In this document: piece after piece, positions 1 through 12,500 of the stretch | Layout: each line of letters starts with the position of its first letter | Numbering within the stretch: the first letter of the stretch is position 1 | NCBI GenBank assembly: GCA_051294375.1 | Contig: CM119267.1 | Coordinates: forward strand, 15,788,105 to 15,852,104 | DNA: 64,000 bases | Direction of reading: 5' to 3' | Source of the DNA: Paraspadella gotoi | Taxonomy: Eukaryota; Chaetognatha | Made by a program: the position numbers and the translations under genes | Notes under the pieces: model-generated | Seen by the model: the letters and a program-made list of their open reading frames with translations, nothing else | Told to the model about the DNA's origin: nothing | Database searches by the model: none

Positions 1-927
1 ACGAAAAAACGGCCACAAATCCAATGACAGTATTGTATGGACCGTATATCAACTGCAGCAAACAAAGTTCAAAAAGAGAATCAGACGGTTTTGAGATAAC
101 TTGTTTTGTCAAAAAAAACCCTCATCCAATTGAAGCAGACATAAAGCTGTGGATAAAGCTTGACCAAGAATTAAAACGACCTACATCTGAAATATTGTGG
201 AAAACTTACGACGTTAGGGTAAGATTGTTGCTGAATGAAAATTAGTATTCCTATAAAAAATAAAATTCTTTCAGGATAAAAAAAGTGCCGTAGTTATTAC
301 CGTAGCTCGAAGTTACCTTCGCAATCGTAAAACGCTGAAGGTAATTATATCAGTTGGATCATCTGTTCGAAATGACGGCGATGACATAAGTCATGAAGTA
401 ATATTCAAGTACGAAGAGACTGAAAGCGAAATGGACATCGGCTTGATCGCCGGCGCGAGCGTTGGTAGGTTTGCAGAATAAACTAATTATTTTTAAGGAA
501 TACGTTATTACTGCTTTGCTTTTGATCAGGAGCGGCGTTGTTTCTAATGCTCGTGATACTTTGGATATTGTTGGTGGTAAAAGGATCCGTTTGCAAAAAG
601 AAAATATCAAGGAAAGAGACCAAAATCAACGCAGGCGAATTGACGCGGAGAGCGAGGGATGACGCGCGCGACGGAACGCCGCCCGGTAATAAAAATCTGT
701 AATCACTACCCTGAAACTTTAAAGATGTAATAATTCCTATTCCGAAACTTAAAGTGACTTTGAACGGATCAATGAACGGATACGTCAATCAAGTCGCTCC
801 CAACGACCATGGTCTTGTGTTCGCCAATTTGAACTTCACTCAACATCAACCACGAAGCCGTGCACCAATCGTGGACTTTAACCGTTATGAATTCGAATTA
901 GATCCAAACAGACTAGCAGCTGTCTAG
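1..927 (+). CDS. Ig-like single-pass membrane protein, 3' part (5' partial)
   Basis: Four blocks join in one frame with GT-AG borders: up to 218, 275-464, 530-685 and 725-927 (TAG stop). The frame is open to the window edge, so the 5' exons lie outside. The first block has an Ig-type strand signature (EITCFVKKNPHP: a Cys followed by an NPxP turn). The next block ends the ectodomain and runs into a hydrophobic segment split by an intron (GLIAGASVG then AALFLMLVILWILLVV). A basic stop-transfer stretch (CKKKISRKE) follows, which makes it a type I membrane protein with a cytoplasmic tail of about 100 residues. The tail contains LVFANLNF, which resembles an ITIM-like motif with Phe in place of Tyr. 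This is the only plus-strand gene recognised here. The Ig and membrane reading is seen directly; the family (cell adhesion or receptor) is inferred and I do not recognise a named orthologue. Confidence 0.72.
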
Positions 928-1127
928 ATAACTCTTTTTAGCAATCCGTATATTTGCACTTTAAAATGCTTTTCCCAAAACATGAAATATTTGATGTAGT
1001 AAAATGTTAATTTAAATTGTTGGACCCTTGAGTTATACCAATGAAAATATGACGTTCGTTTTCAATATTAAACTTGATGTGAACAGGAGCCGACCGAAAG
1101 GCTGTAATTCTAACCTTTTCTTCAATC

Positions 1128-1555
1128 AGTAAGGAGTTCCGTAATCCAAAATTTATTTATCCATCATACTTATTACTTAATCAATATTTACTATCACTAA
1201 CTAGTGAAGCATAGTATAACATTTAAACATTTATAAATGCATTGCATAGGCAATAAATTATTTTTTTTAAAACGCAATCAGATATCCCATAAAAAGTTAT
1301 CTCCACATTTGGATTCATTTCAACATTTCAACATTTGGATGATAATTGGGTTAAATAAGGAGAAAACCATAAAAATCATCATTATACCATAATTTTTAGT
1401 TTTGCTAATTTTAATCGATAAAACAAAAATTTAGAATTCTTGCAATAATACTTTTTATTTTTTCAAGCTTTACCAAAATCCGTTTTAAAAATTATGAATT
1501 AAAAAACATTTTTCTTATGATTTATAATAATACTATGGACTAAATTCCACCAACC
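1128..1555. repeat. AT-rich dispersed repeat (about 430 bp family)
   Basis: This block matches 23036-23480 along its length (shared words include ATCAATATTTACTATCAC, CATAAAAAGTT, ACCATAATTTTTA and TTTTTTCAAGCT). Weaker relatives lie at 32580-32960, 33720-33970 and 41990-42260. None has a credible ORF. It is probably a non-autonomous element. The interval 928-1127 before it is the 3' flank of the Ig-like gene and shows nothing else. Confidence 0.6.
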
Positions 1556-1753
1556 GTTCATCAGCGGTCATTGGTGCAGGAGGCAAGTCATTCGTCTCCC
1601 AAACCAAAGGTCCATGGTCGCCTAGCAGTTAAGAGGGACGGGGCGCTTAACCCGCCTGTAACACGGTGTTACAGCCGGATCCGAATCTCAGGGACTGCTT
1701 ATATTGAACGGTTCTGTCACTAATTCATAACAATAATTACTGTCTCTTCAATA
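1532..1753 (+). mobile_element. tRNA-like SINE, copy 1 of 3
   Basis: The sequence shared with 33080-33309 and 33491-33716 starts near CCACCAACCGTTCATCAGCGG and ends at TACTGTCTCTTCAAT. The better copies carry a pol III A-box-like TGGTGCCGGAGG and a B-box-like GGTTCTAGCCC (consensus GGTTCRANNCC) at tRNA-like spacing. In this copy the B-box region is degenerate (GGTCCATGGTCG), so it is an older or damaged copy. Confidence 0.65.
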
Positions 1754-1922
1754 CGATAAATTTTAAATACTTCCATGTTATTAACTAAACGAAATTCAAA
1801 AGCATTTTAAGATTTTATGTAATCTCTCAGGGATACTAACGTTATTTATATTACAGAACTCTTAGTTTTTACCTTGTTCCGCCTTAGTTTAGAAATTTAC
1901 ACGGCGTCGAATTAGTTTGAAA

Positions 1923-2665
1923 CAAGTTTGAGCAAACAATGTCGGATCTGCCCACGATCATTATCGGTAATTAATTAATTAATAATTAATTCAAGTTAAT
2001 TTTTTAATTAATTAGGCAATTAATTAATTTGATCCAAAATATTTGTTTTGATTGATTAATTGACTGATTAATTAATTATTGATTAATTAATTGACTAATT
2101 GATTAATTAACTGATTAATTATTTGATTAATAATACATCTTGCATTTACATTTAAAAGAAAAAGAAAAAAGCATAAACAATTAGTGCAACAGGGTCTTGG
2201 TTTTTTCCATTTAAACTCATTTCCACTCAAACGATTCCATCGAAACCTGATTTCCAGTTTAACCACACACTTTTCTACCCAAATACAAAATTTGAAGTCA
2301 ATCGCCCCATCCACTAATGAGTAATTGGTGTTCAAATAATGAAATATATTTTTTTGTTTTTTCCATTTAAACTCATTTCCACTCGGACGATTCCATCGAA
2401 ACTTCATATTCAGCTCAATCATACACTTCCCTACCCACACACAAAATTTCATTCCAATCCATCTATCCAATCACAAGTTATTGGTGTTTTTTGCTAAGGA
2501 GGGACGGACGGACGGACGGACAGACAGACGGACAGTTTTTTTTGCATAATTTATCATAATTCGATGTTCTGACATGATATAAGTGAATGCCCGACAAGAT
2601 TGAGGGGGCGGACCGACAAAGTGAATTATCGAATCGGGATCTGCTGAAAGCAAATCCGACTAAAA
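1923..2665. mobile_element. Inverted-terminal-repeat element, copy 1
   Basis: The left end (GTCGGATCTGCCCACGATCATTATCGG) and right end (GATCTGCTGAAAGCAAATCCGAC) share an inverted 10-11 bp GTCGGATCTGC-type terminus. A related copy lies at 2773-3335. Inside are TAATTAAT tracts, two copies of a unit of about 150 bp (around 2205-2330 and 2355-2485) and a GGAC/AGAC tandem near 2505-2535. The unit gives a 127-codon minus-strand ORF (2087-2470), but because it repeats inside a dispersed element I do not call it a gene. Confidence 0.6.
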
Positions 2666-2772
2666 AGTTACCGATGAAAGGAAAGAATGAATTACTTACA
2701 TAATTTTATTTAACATTCGCCAAAATAAAACTTTGTTATGAATCGTAGAATCTTCAATGCCAATTTTAGTTA

Positions 2773-3335
2773 AACAAGTTTGAGCAAACAATGCCGAATC
2801 AGCCCACGATCATTAGCGGTAAGCAGCTGATCAGATGATTAATTAATTAATTAATATTATTTTTTTTTATTTGTGTCAAAATCTTTTTCCACTTTGTCTC
2901 GCCTCTCAATCACAAAACAACAATCTTAATCACAAAATAAATTAATTACAAATAATTATTAATTAATTAATTACTTATTTATTAATAATTGATTCATGCA
3001 GCTAGAATTTACATTTAATATCAAATTAAAAAGCATAATCAAATAGCGAAATAGATTGTTTTTTCCACTGACGATTCCATCGAAACTTGATTTCCAGCTC
3101 AATCACACACTTTCCTACTCACACACAAAATTTCATTCCAATCCATCTATAAAATCACAAGTAATTGGTGTTTTTTGCTAAGGTAGGACAGACGGACAGA
3201 CAGACACGAACAGACATTTTTTTACATAATTTATCATAATTCGATGTTCTGACATGATATAAGTGAATGCCCGACAAGATTGGGGGGCGGACCGAATTAT
3301 AGAGCCGGAATCTGCTGTAAGCAGATCCGGCTAAT
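2773..3335. mobile_element. Inverted-terminal-repeat element, copy 2
   Basis: Second copy of the element at 1923-2665, sharing the left end (AAGTTTGAGCAAACAATG then the Pu-GCCCACGATCATTA block), the GGTGTTTTTTGCTAAGG/AGACAGAC tract and the block TAATTCGATGTTCTGACATG. Its right end reads GCAGATCCGGC. It holds only one copy of the 150 bp internal unit and is shorter. The terminal inversion is clearer here (GCCGGATCTGC-type). Confidence 0.6.
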
Positions 3336-3507
3336 AAATCGTTTTCAATCGAATTGAAACTGGAGTATGTTTTTTTTCTAACAAAAACCTAAAAGGTTCT
3401 TTGAGAAGAAATGACAACTTGAATAATTTAATTTGCATTTGACCGTACAGCGGAGTGAAGCGCACGCCGATGTATGTAGTATTTCACTTTTTTCGAAAAT
3501 CCCTCAC

Positions 3508-6500
3508 CTGAAAAAGGGATTTTACGTTGGGTTGGAAGACGAGGTTTGGATGAAGCAAAAAAGATCTGATAATTGGCTGAGGATACGCAGCGAGCCGAAT
3601 GATAAGTCCAGTTAGCAAAAGATTGACAGAATAGGAATTGTGCAACATTCCCTCTAATTTTAACAAAAGGCCCTAAAATTAAAAGACCAATAAAATACTT
3701 TTGAAACCGGGTTGATATTGATGTTAACGCGGAGAGAAAGAGACCTGCAAAAACGGTCCGATTGTGTTTCCGAAAGCAGCATTTCTTTCTTTTTCAGTCG
3801 TAACCATATCGTGCAAACTGGCAGAGGAAGAAACTGAGGAATCATGAAACAAGTGCGATGAAGTTCTGTAACGAAGTAATGGATTACATTTCTGGAGTAC
3901 AAATCTATTTTGGTCACTAACTAAATATAAAAACATAGTACCTGGACGGTTTCAAAGGTTCCACGACAGACTTAACTTCAACAATATTTGGCTCCATAGA
4001 ATGCGGATCGTTCACGGATGAATTTCGAGTTATTTTTTCTAAAGCTTCGGAAGCGCCTTCGGACGCTGGGCCAGCGAATTGGGACAAGGGATCTTCTTGT
4101 TCTTAAAATTAATTCAATAGATTTTTTTAAATTTGAAAATCCTTATGAATAAGTAGAGTACACTAAACGTGCCTGCGATAACAGTTTTAGATTCTTCTTT
4201 GTCGGGGTTAACTCTCTTCAAACAACTTTCGGTCGGTATACAAGCTTCGTTTTGTTGCCTCCATTCTTCGATGCCTGCGATCAGGCATTCCAATTCGGCA
4301 ATCGTCTCTTCGATGGCTATATCACAGATATTTGAGGGCGTGGCTGCTCGTTCAAGGACACTAAACCAAAGAATATTATGCAATAAAAATAAAATAAAAA
4401 TTTAAAAATAAAAGTTAGTAATATAAATATTATAACGCAATCTCAGCACCTTGGGATAGGAGAAAATCTTGAAAGATTGGTCTCATCTCTCTCATTTTCC
4501 ACGGGTTCCACGGACCCAGACGATTCACAGGGTGATATCGCGGCTGAGGTTGATCCACTAGAGAGAAAAGAATTAATTTTTACGTCTTTGTTTCTGATTC
4601 CTTTCTGTGCTAGGGTATTGCAAACAAAACTTGAGGGGTATTGAAGGTGTGAAGTAATAGAGGGAAAATAATGGTGTATTTCGCGAAGAGTAGAAACGAG
4701 AGAATGTATCGCTAGACAAAATATACTGAGGGGCAGGAGGAGGAGGAAAAAGAAGAAGAGGAAGAGGAGAATTGGACGGCAGGCCAAATCCTCCTCTGCA
4801 AAAAATACTGACCTTGTTTCGACAGTAACGCCTTCAAAACCACTGTCGCTAGGAGGCGCTTTCTTTCTTTTTTTGTCTGGAGTTCCGACGTTCTCGTCAT
4901 CGCTGTTGGTGTCTTGCGTGGTAGCCAGACGCTGGATACTGAACTCGGGTATCGTGAAGTCGTCCGTCCTGGGGAGTGAGGATAGTTAAGGATTAAATGG
5001 GAAAATTGATTCATAAAAAGATCTGGTTGGCACAGTCGCTTACATTTAAAATTATAGTAACAGTTTGGTTCAGGCGATTAAAACTAATGCTTAAAAATCT
5101 TAAAAGTATAATGATTCCGCCAAACGTTACTATCAAAAAAAATTATAAACAGATTCATGCGACAACGAATTATTGATGTGATAGTAATTGATTATTGATG
5201 CAATAATAATGAATTATTGATGCAATAATAACAAATTATTGATACGATGATAACCCATTGATTTTATAGTAATTGATTGATATAATAGTAATTGATTGAT
5301 GTAATAGTAATTGATTGATGTAATAGTAATTGATTGATTTAATAGTAATTGATTAATATAATAATAATTGATTGATTGATGTAATAGCATTTGATTATTG
5401 ATACGATAATAATCATTCATTGATCCGATGATAATCATTCATTGATGCGATAATAAACATTCATTGATGCGATAATAAACATTCACTGATGCGATGATAA
5501 TCATTCATTGATGCGATGATAATCATTCATTGATGCGATGAGTCAAACAAATTCGTGTATGAGTGAGAGAGAGAGAAATCCAGCTGCTGCAGAGCTCAAC
5601 TCATCTTTAAACAAATCAGATGAGGCAGCGACTGAGAAAGAGGGAGAGAAATATATAATTTAAAGAAATAATAAAAAAAATTGTTACAATTGTTTACAAT
5701 TGGAAGTTGAAGTATATATTTTTATTCGTATTAAAATTTAGATATAGCTTCTCATCATCAAAATCTTTTAAATTGTCACGTTTCATATGAATTTAAATAT
5801 TTTTTGTATGAACTTCCTCAATATTATGATTTCCTGCAATATGCGAATTAGAATATAGTACTATATACTAATTGCATATTACAGTAGGTACTATATTCTA
5901 ATTTCTATATTGCAGTAAATCATAATGAAAAAGAAATTCAAACAAAAAATACTTGAATCGATATGAAACATGTGATATTAAAAGATCTTGATGTTGAAGA
6001 GCTATATCTAAATTTTTAGCTTCCTATGCATGGTGACACACTTTTACAATTTCCAATTGTAAAAAAAAGCGTGACCACGACGATAACGACGGCACAAAGA
6101 AGAAGGTGCGAACATCTCGCCCAAGTCGGGCCTTAACCCGTCTGGCGAGATAAAAAGCGTGACGACGACGACGTAACAAAAAAGCAATAAACGGCCCGTC
6201 TGGCGAGATAAAAAAGAATTTTAGCATTTGAAACAGTAGTTTGATAATGTGCCGAATAAACGCCAAAACGACTACGCACGTAAAGAACCTGGGTGGGAGC
6301 GGAGCAATATTTATAATTTTTTTCGCATCGTCGCTGGCCGGCGGACCCCGTGACAAAATCGCGCTCTCGTCGTAGGACGACGACCAATAATTAGAGGCAG
6401 CAGCGCATTCGGCGACGCACTTCCGGGCGTCGTGAAGGTACTGAGAATTTATGTCACGAAAACACGTTAGGGAAACAAAATTCGATCCGAGAGAGGAGAG

Positions 6501-9500
6501 GTTACCTGAAGGTAACTCAGTTCCGGAGGGATTTTCTGTGGTTGGGTGGATCCCGCGAAGCTTTCGGTTGAAGCCAAAGATGAGAATGAACCTCGCCTGC
6601 TCGTTCGATACCCAGCGCCGGAATAAGCACCAGAATATGGTTGAATGGAAGAGATGTTGTCGAACCTATGTAAGGAAGAAATAGAAAAATTGAAATGTCA
6701 AAAAGAAAAATCATGATAAGACAAGGGGATCCTGAAAGTCCAAGATTTCACCAATGCACCATCATCACTATAATGATTACTTCCGGGTATAAGATTAACG
6801 AAAAAAATCAACTCATTTCTTTTTTTTATTTGATTCGGTTGATTAAAAAAGCGGATGAAGAATAAAGAGTCTTACTCGGAAAAGTCAGTAAAGAACATAT
6901 CGTCATTGCTAATTTGTTCGTCAGCCTCGATAAAACTAGTTTGCGCAGTTGGTTTCGAATATGGCGTGGCTAGAAATGGAAACGCTGGAGAGACAAATGT
7001 TGTTGATGTTAAGGCTCTCAACCTCAAGTCATAGGCCGTTCATTTTTGTAAATTAATTTTGCCTGGAAGGGACGAGGTACTTCCTAATCTGGTTTTCCTA
7101 GGAAAGAATCGTCTTTCGATTCCCGGTGAAGGTTTATGAGTTGCGTAAACAAAACCCAAAGGGCGTCTGCAGTAGAAAAAAGCTACGTTTCGAAGATCTA
7201 CTGCAGCCGGCTTCGCTACTACAACTGTCGTGCCTGGAATGAACCGGCGCCAAAAGTGGACGGTCCAGGACGACGTCAGACGATTTAACAGCGGCACTCA
7301 AGTTTGCGATGGCGTCTTGCGCCAGTTCCAGGGCGAATTCGTCCTCGTCCCGTGAATTGGATGGGTCTGTCCCAACAAAAGGTAACTTTATTAACGAAAT
7401 TTTTTTAGGAAAATACTGATTTCCAATCAAACGCAAATCATTTCAAGATGACGGTACTAATTTCCCAAATAATTCTTCAATTTTCAATGTTGATGGAAGG
7501 AAGATTAGCGTCTCTAGTATGTACTTATTGATTCTTGGAACAAAGGGCTCGGTTGGCGAACGTCAAGTTCCACAACTGCAAATGAAAGACTTCCATGCAA
7601 TTTTTCTATTTCCTGCTACACTGTGCTACAGCGTACAGTCGAGTCAATTCACACCTTCCGAAGTCAAGAGCTGGAGCGGTATTGTCATTGCATCAGAGTC
7701 TTTTATATCATTAATTTCATTTCCTTTTTCCTCGACATCGAATTCTTGAAAATGTGGTATTTGCCCGCAAGTATTCTTAGTTGAAGAGAGACCGTCAACT
7801 TGTTGGGATGAGCTCTAAAGCGAGAGGCAACGTAAAATAATTTAACGAAACCGTATTTCCTCACGGCATGAATGTTCTAAGCAAACCTTGGAATTTTTCC
7901 CATTCAATTTGAAAGAAATAAAGTTTTCTTCTTCTTGATCACCATCCAAATATTCTTTGAGATGTTCCCTGAATGACAACTAAGGAGCAAGTGGGGTATG
8001 GATCAAGGTAACAGACGACGATAAGGAAAAAAAAAGTTCCCCCCCAAAAAATTTTGTAGCGACACGTTGTAGAGGTCCCAAGTCACTCGAAACTGATAAT
8101 TGATTTTGGATTCAATAACAAGTAAAACGGTTAACAATAGCCTGTGATGCCCATTGGGATGGGACACTGTTGCCTTTAGGAGCTCCCGACCCTCAGTGGC
8201 CCACTTGCGCGGTTGTAATCCTAGGACAGTCTCGCTTTGCCAACAGAGGGAAGTCGTTAGGACTGAGGTTAGAATGCACGGTTGGTATGGTGCATTCACA
8301 CAATGAGCCATTGGGATTGGCCGAATGAAGTCGGAGGCGAGACGGTGTGAATATACCGCCACAGGATCCCCGAGAGGTGTCTGACAACACTGCTACTATA
8401 GTAGGGGAGAGAGTGTTTTTCAGTGGGGGTATAGGCGTTTGTCATAGCATACCCAAAGTTGGAAGGGAAATAGTGTTTGTTGTTGTTTACCTTAAAAGGT
8501 GAGTGTTCAAGAGTAGGGCTAACCACTTATAGCAACAGCCGGGTTGCCTGTGATGCCCATTGGTATCGGGCATCTCACTCATGGCTTTAGGGGCTTCCGA
8601 CCCTCAGTTGCGCCACCTGCCACTGGCGCGGTTACCCTAAGACGGTGTGAATATACCGCCACAGAACCCTAGTTTTTTATTTTTCCTCAGACATAATTCA
8701 GACATAATTAAAGCTACAGATCACATTACAGATCTTATAAAATTAACAAATGTACCACCGCTACTTTTTGTTGATGAAGCGTTACACACGTTTCACTGTT
8801 TTCACGAAAAATCCGATTTCAACGTTTGTACTGATCTATGAATTTTAGGAATAAAAGATTTTATCAGCAAGCGTCTGCTGTCACAAAACTATACCCTTTT
8901 GGCCAGGAGGGACTTGTTTGCAATGCCAGGAAGAGAAGCCTGTTCGGAGACACCTCTGTCTCCTCTGCAATAACCGAGGGTCACGGATAAAAGAAAAGAT
9001 TACTACAGACTAACAGCGTAACAAAACGGAGGGAATAATTTACCTTGAAAACTCCATCGTTAAGTTGTGCGACTCTTCATCTACGACGCAACAAGCAGGG
9101 ATCATAGAGAGAAACTTCTCTGGAGCAGCCTGTAAATGATTTAAACTCGGTTACGTAACAATTAAACAAAAAGAAACATCTTATAGTTTATTACTTCTTT
9201 TAAGTTTTAAGCAAAATAACCAAAAAATATACAAAATACGAAATTTTGTGTGGTTACGTAACTACAGGGAGGTCCAGGTCTTTTGGAAAAATATTTTAAA
9301 AAATATTTGAATGTGCAAATAATATAATATAATCAAAATTGCAGCAAATGTAAAAAAAATGTTTGCGCAATAGGGTAGTACGGGGTAATTCAGAACACTT
9401 TTGGAAGTAATTAAATTTTTCGCATAGTAAATTTATTTAAAAAAAAAATTTCTGGTGATATATCTAAATATATATCTAAATACATTTTTAACAGATAAAA

Positions 9501-12500
9501 TAATACCTGCAAATATGTTTCGATCTCTGGTAACGCACCCTTCCCCGAAGCCGCGGCGCGGGACCGTTGAGACGCCATTACGTGGTCAAGGGGCAACAGG
9601 TATTTGAGGACTAACTGAAGCATCACGTCTTCTCGGTTTAAATCAACGAGCGTCTTGAAGAGTGAAAGCGAAACCGCACACAACTGCACGAATGCGTTTA
9701 TAATTTTTATCCATCCTTGTTACAGAACGGAAACAAACCGGAGAATCTAGACCACTTGCCTTTGAATTGCTGTTGATTCTGGTGATGAGAGAATCGAGAA
9801 TGACGATCTCGTCGTGTTTTTCCGTGAGAATAAAGCGCAGAAAAGTAGACAACAAAGAAGGTTCGGTGATCGTGCGAAGGAACAAGTCCAAGTAGGCAGT
9901 CGCAGTAGCCACCTCTTCCAACGAGTTCTAATGGGCAATTGAAAGTTAATTTACGTTATTATTTTTTTTTTCAAGATGTTGAGATCAAGGCAAGTTATGA
10001 AAAGCAAAACAACTGCAAACTGTTACATTAATGTAATGTCAAAAAAATAAAGTTCTGCGCTGCGCTAAAAGCCAATAAAGGGAAACGGTCCTCGTAAAAG
10101 AAAGACGGATTCCGTCGGACCCGCAATCAGCAACCGTCTTTCACAAAATTTCGAAAACTTCTGATCTGAAGGTAGGGCCGCGACTATTGGTATCTTCATG
10201 TGATTCCGATTTAGAGTTGTTACGAATGAAAGCTAACTCCGTTACCGATTTTTCCCCCAAAAAGTAAGATGATTACGAATATATACACACTATGGAATTA
10301 ACTTTGTTAGTGATACAGCGTTTTAACCCGCCAGAACGTCAAAACTTTGGCCATGCATATTGCATAATCCAGTGACATGAAAGCAAGTGTTGTAATCCTA
10401 TTAAATTACAATCAAGCATAAAACAGAATCTTTCAAAGCAAAGAGAACTGAAAGAAAGCTTTGAGTTTGATAACTAAGTAAAACCAAAAAAATGTTAAAT
10501 TTTTCATCATATACCTGTATCAAGTTCCAATTGTGAAACCACTGACAAAAAAAGTTTAACAAGCTACATGAGTACAATAGATTGGATAAACATACGACAA
10601 AGGTTACCACAGAAATTCATATTTATTCACACATACTCTAAGAGCATCAACAATTTGAAAACTAAACGAACGATGCACATTGCACAAACACAAACAAAAT
10701 CAAAAAATGACTGATTGAGCGTTCCGACCGTTTGTTCTAAAGCATATATCAAAGTTCAAAAAACACTTCGACACGGTTTTTATTCATGCTAAGAACATAG
10801 AAGGTTATATAATTTATATTATACAATAATAAATATTCATGCTCAGGGTTAAATTCAAAAGTGGATACAAACCAGAGATGCGTTTGACTGGAGAATTGAG
10901 GGGATGCCTTCAAGATCCTGTTAAGTTCAAAATACAAGGGTTCAGAGAGTAATCAGGTTTGAACTCGAAAAGGAATTGATATCCTTAAATGTATTTAACT
11001 TGCCTTGATCCCAAAATACATAAATATAAAGTTATTAACACGCCGAGAAACCTACCTGATGCAACGCAGGCCCGATAACGGGAACAAGGAAACCGTTGTA
11101 GACGAAATCAAGTAATTTGGCTTTTACAGCTGGATGCGCGGCCTGTGTGACTGCGTTGCAAAATTCGAGAGAATTAAGGAATTGAAGGAGATCCGGAATT
11201 TGGGCAGCATCCTCCTGGTATATGAGAATAAAGAATGGCAATAAATTTTCGCTCACAAATGAAACGTCATGACTTATCTTACCTTCGTTAAATGGCACCA
11301 CTGATCGGGTGAAGCTCCAATAATAGGCGAGAGTTTTCTCGGAAGAGACGAATATAGACCGGATAAGCCGGTCGCCAAAACAATGCAGAAGTTCGAATGC
11401 TCCTCGGATGCGATGAATCTTATGAAAAATTGCAAGATTACTTGTTTTACTATATTAGACTAAATTGGATTAAGTTTTAAAATGAATGTAAAAGTTTAAT
11501 CTTAAAACACTTATTTATTTAATGCTTTTGTCAGAGCATAAAATATTTTTCAGACCTTCCTATATGGGGATGTCTCGACGACAAGGACATGATTAGTAAA
11601 AGAGCATCCCGAGCTGTTTGGCCCAAATGACCTTCTTTGTGCGTATAAGGAATCAACAGAGAAAATATCAAAAACGATTCATTGACAAATTCCCTTAAGG
11701 AAAAAAGATCTATTAGTGAATGTTTGCATCAAGTAATTCGGTTTCTTTTAACATCGCACCTGCTTATCGCAATGGAAGAATTAAGGCTTGGAAGAAGTTG
11801 AGAACTTTCAGAAGAGGACCTACAAAAATGTCACGAAAATTCATTTGGAGCGGCGAGACAAGAGGATTGATAACAGCTGCAGGGTTACGAACTTAAGATA
11901 GAATTGATGGCTTGCCAACCTTAACTAATAACAACGTATATATACTATATTATATAGTAATATATAATTTATTACTATTATTATACTATTATCCGCCCCA
12001 CTTTATCTTGAGTAGCAGTAAAATAATAGGGCAAAATTGTACTTTCGCCGACCGGGGTTTGGGCGTTTTTTGAAAAACTACTTAATACTTATTTTTTTAA
12101 AAAACCACCTTAACCCTCAGCTCCCCCTCACCGCGGTCGGAAAAAATAAAATTAACACAATAATAGAATTCCTTGATATTTAAAGAGATCACTCACTTTG
12201 ATTCTAAATCTGTCGTATTTTTGTCAACTCCATTGATCGATTTTCGGTTCGTGACTGGGAAACCAAAGTAATTCAAATTAATTAGTGTCATTTTTTTTTC
12301 GCCTCCGGCATCACAAGAAATACTCAATTTTCCATTAAGCAATAAAATAAAGGCGGTCAAGCCAGTATGGCACAATTTTACTTTCGCCGCCTGGAACCAA
12401 CCCAGTCGGTTATTTTTTACTCTACTTTAAATTTGGGATGACGACCGGTTAGGGGGAGCTAAAGGTTAGGTGTGGTTAGCGTTAAGAAGGTTATCTTTTT

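Noticed and set aside
2087-2470. 127-codon minus-strand ORF
   Set aside because: It is a translation of a tandem unit within a dispersed inverted-repeat element that recurs at 2773-3335; no start context, splice link or known family.
4160-4177. A third GC-AG donor (GCA G/GCACGT) in the FHIP gene
   Set aside because: A GT donor a few bases on (TTTA/GTGTAC) also keeps frame, so the GC donor is not required.
5150-5545. Possible CRISPR-like array
   Set aside because: The units are contiguous and drifting without spacers, in an animal intron; it is a minisatellite.
8647-8841. Plus-strand 64-codon ORF with a fairly natural-looking peptide (LTNVPPLLFVDEALHTFHCF)
   Set aside because: It lies in an FHIP intron next to a repeat copy, has no partner exon and no family I recognise; possibly a transposon fragment, not supportable.
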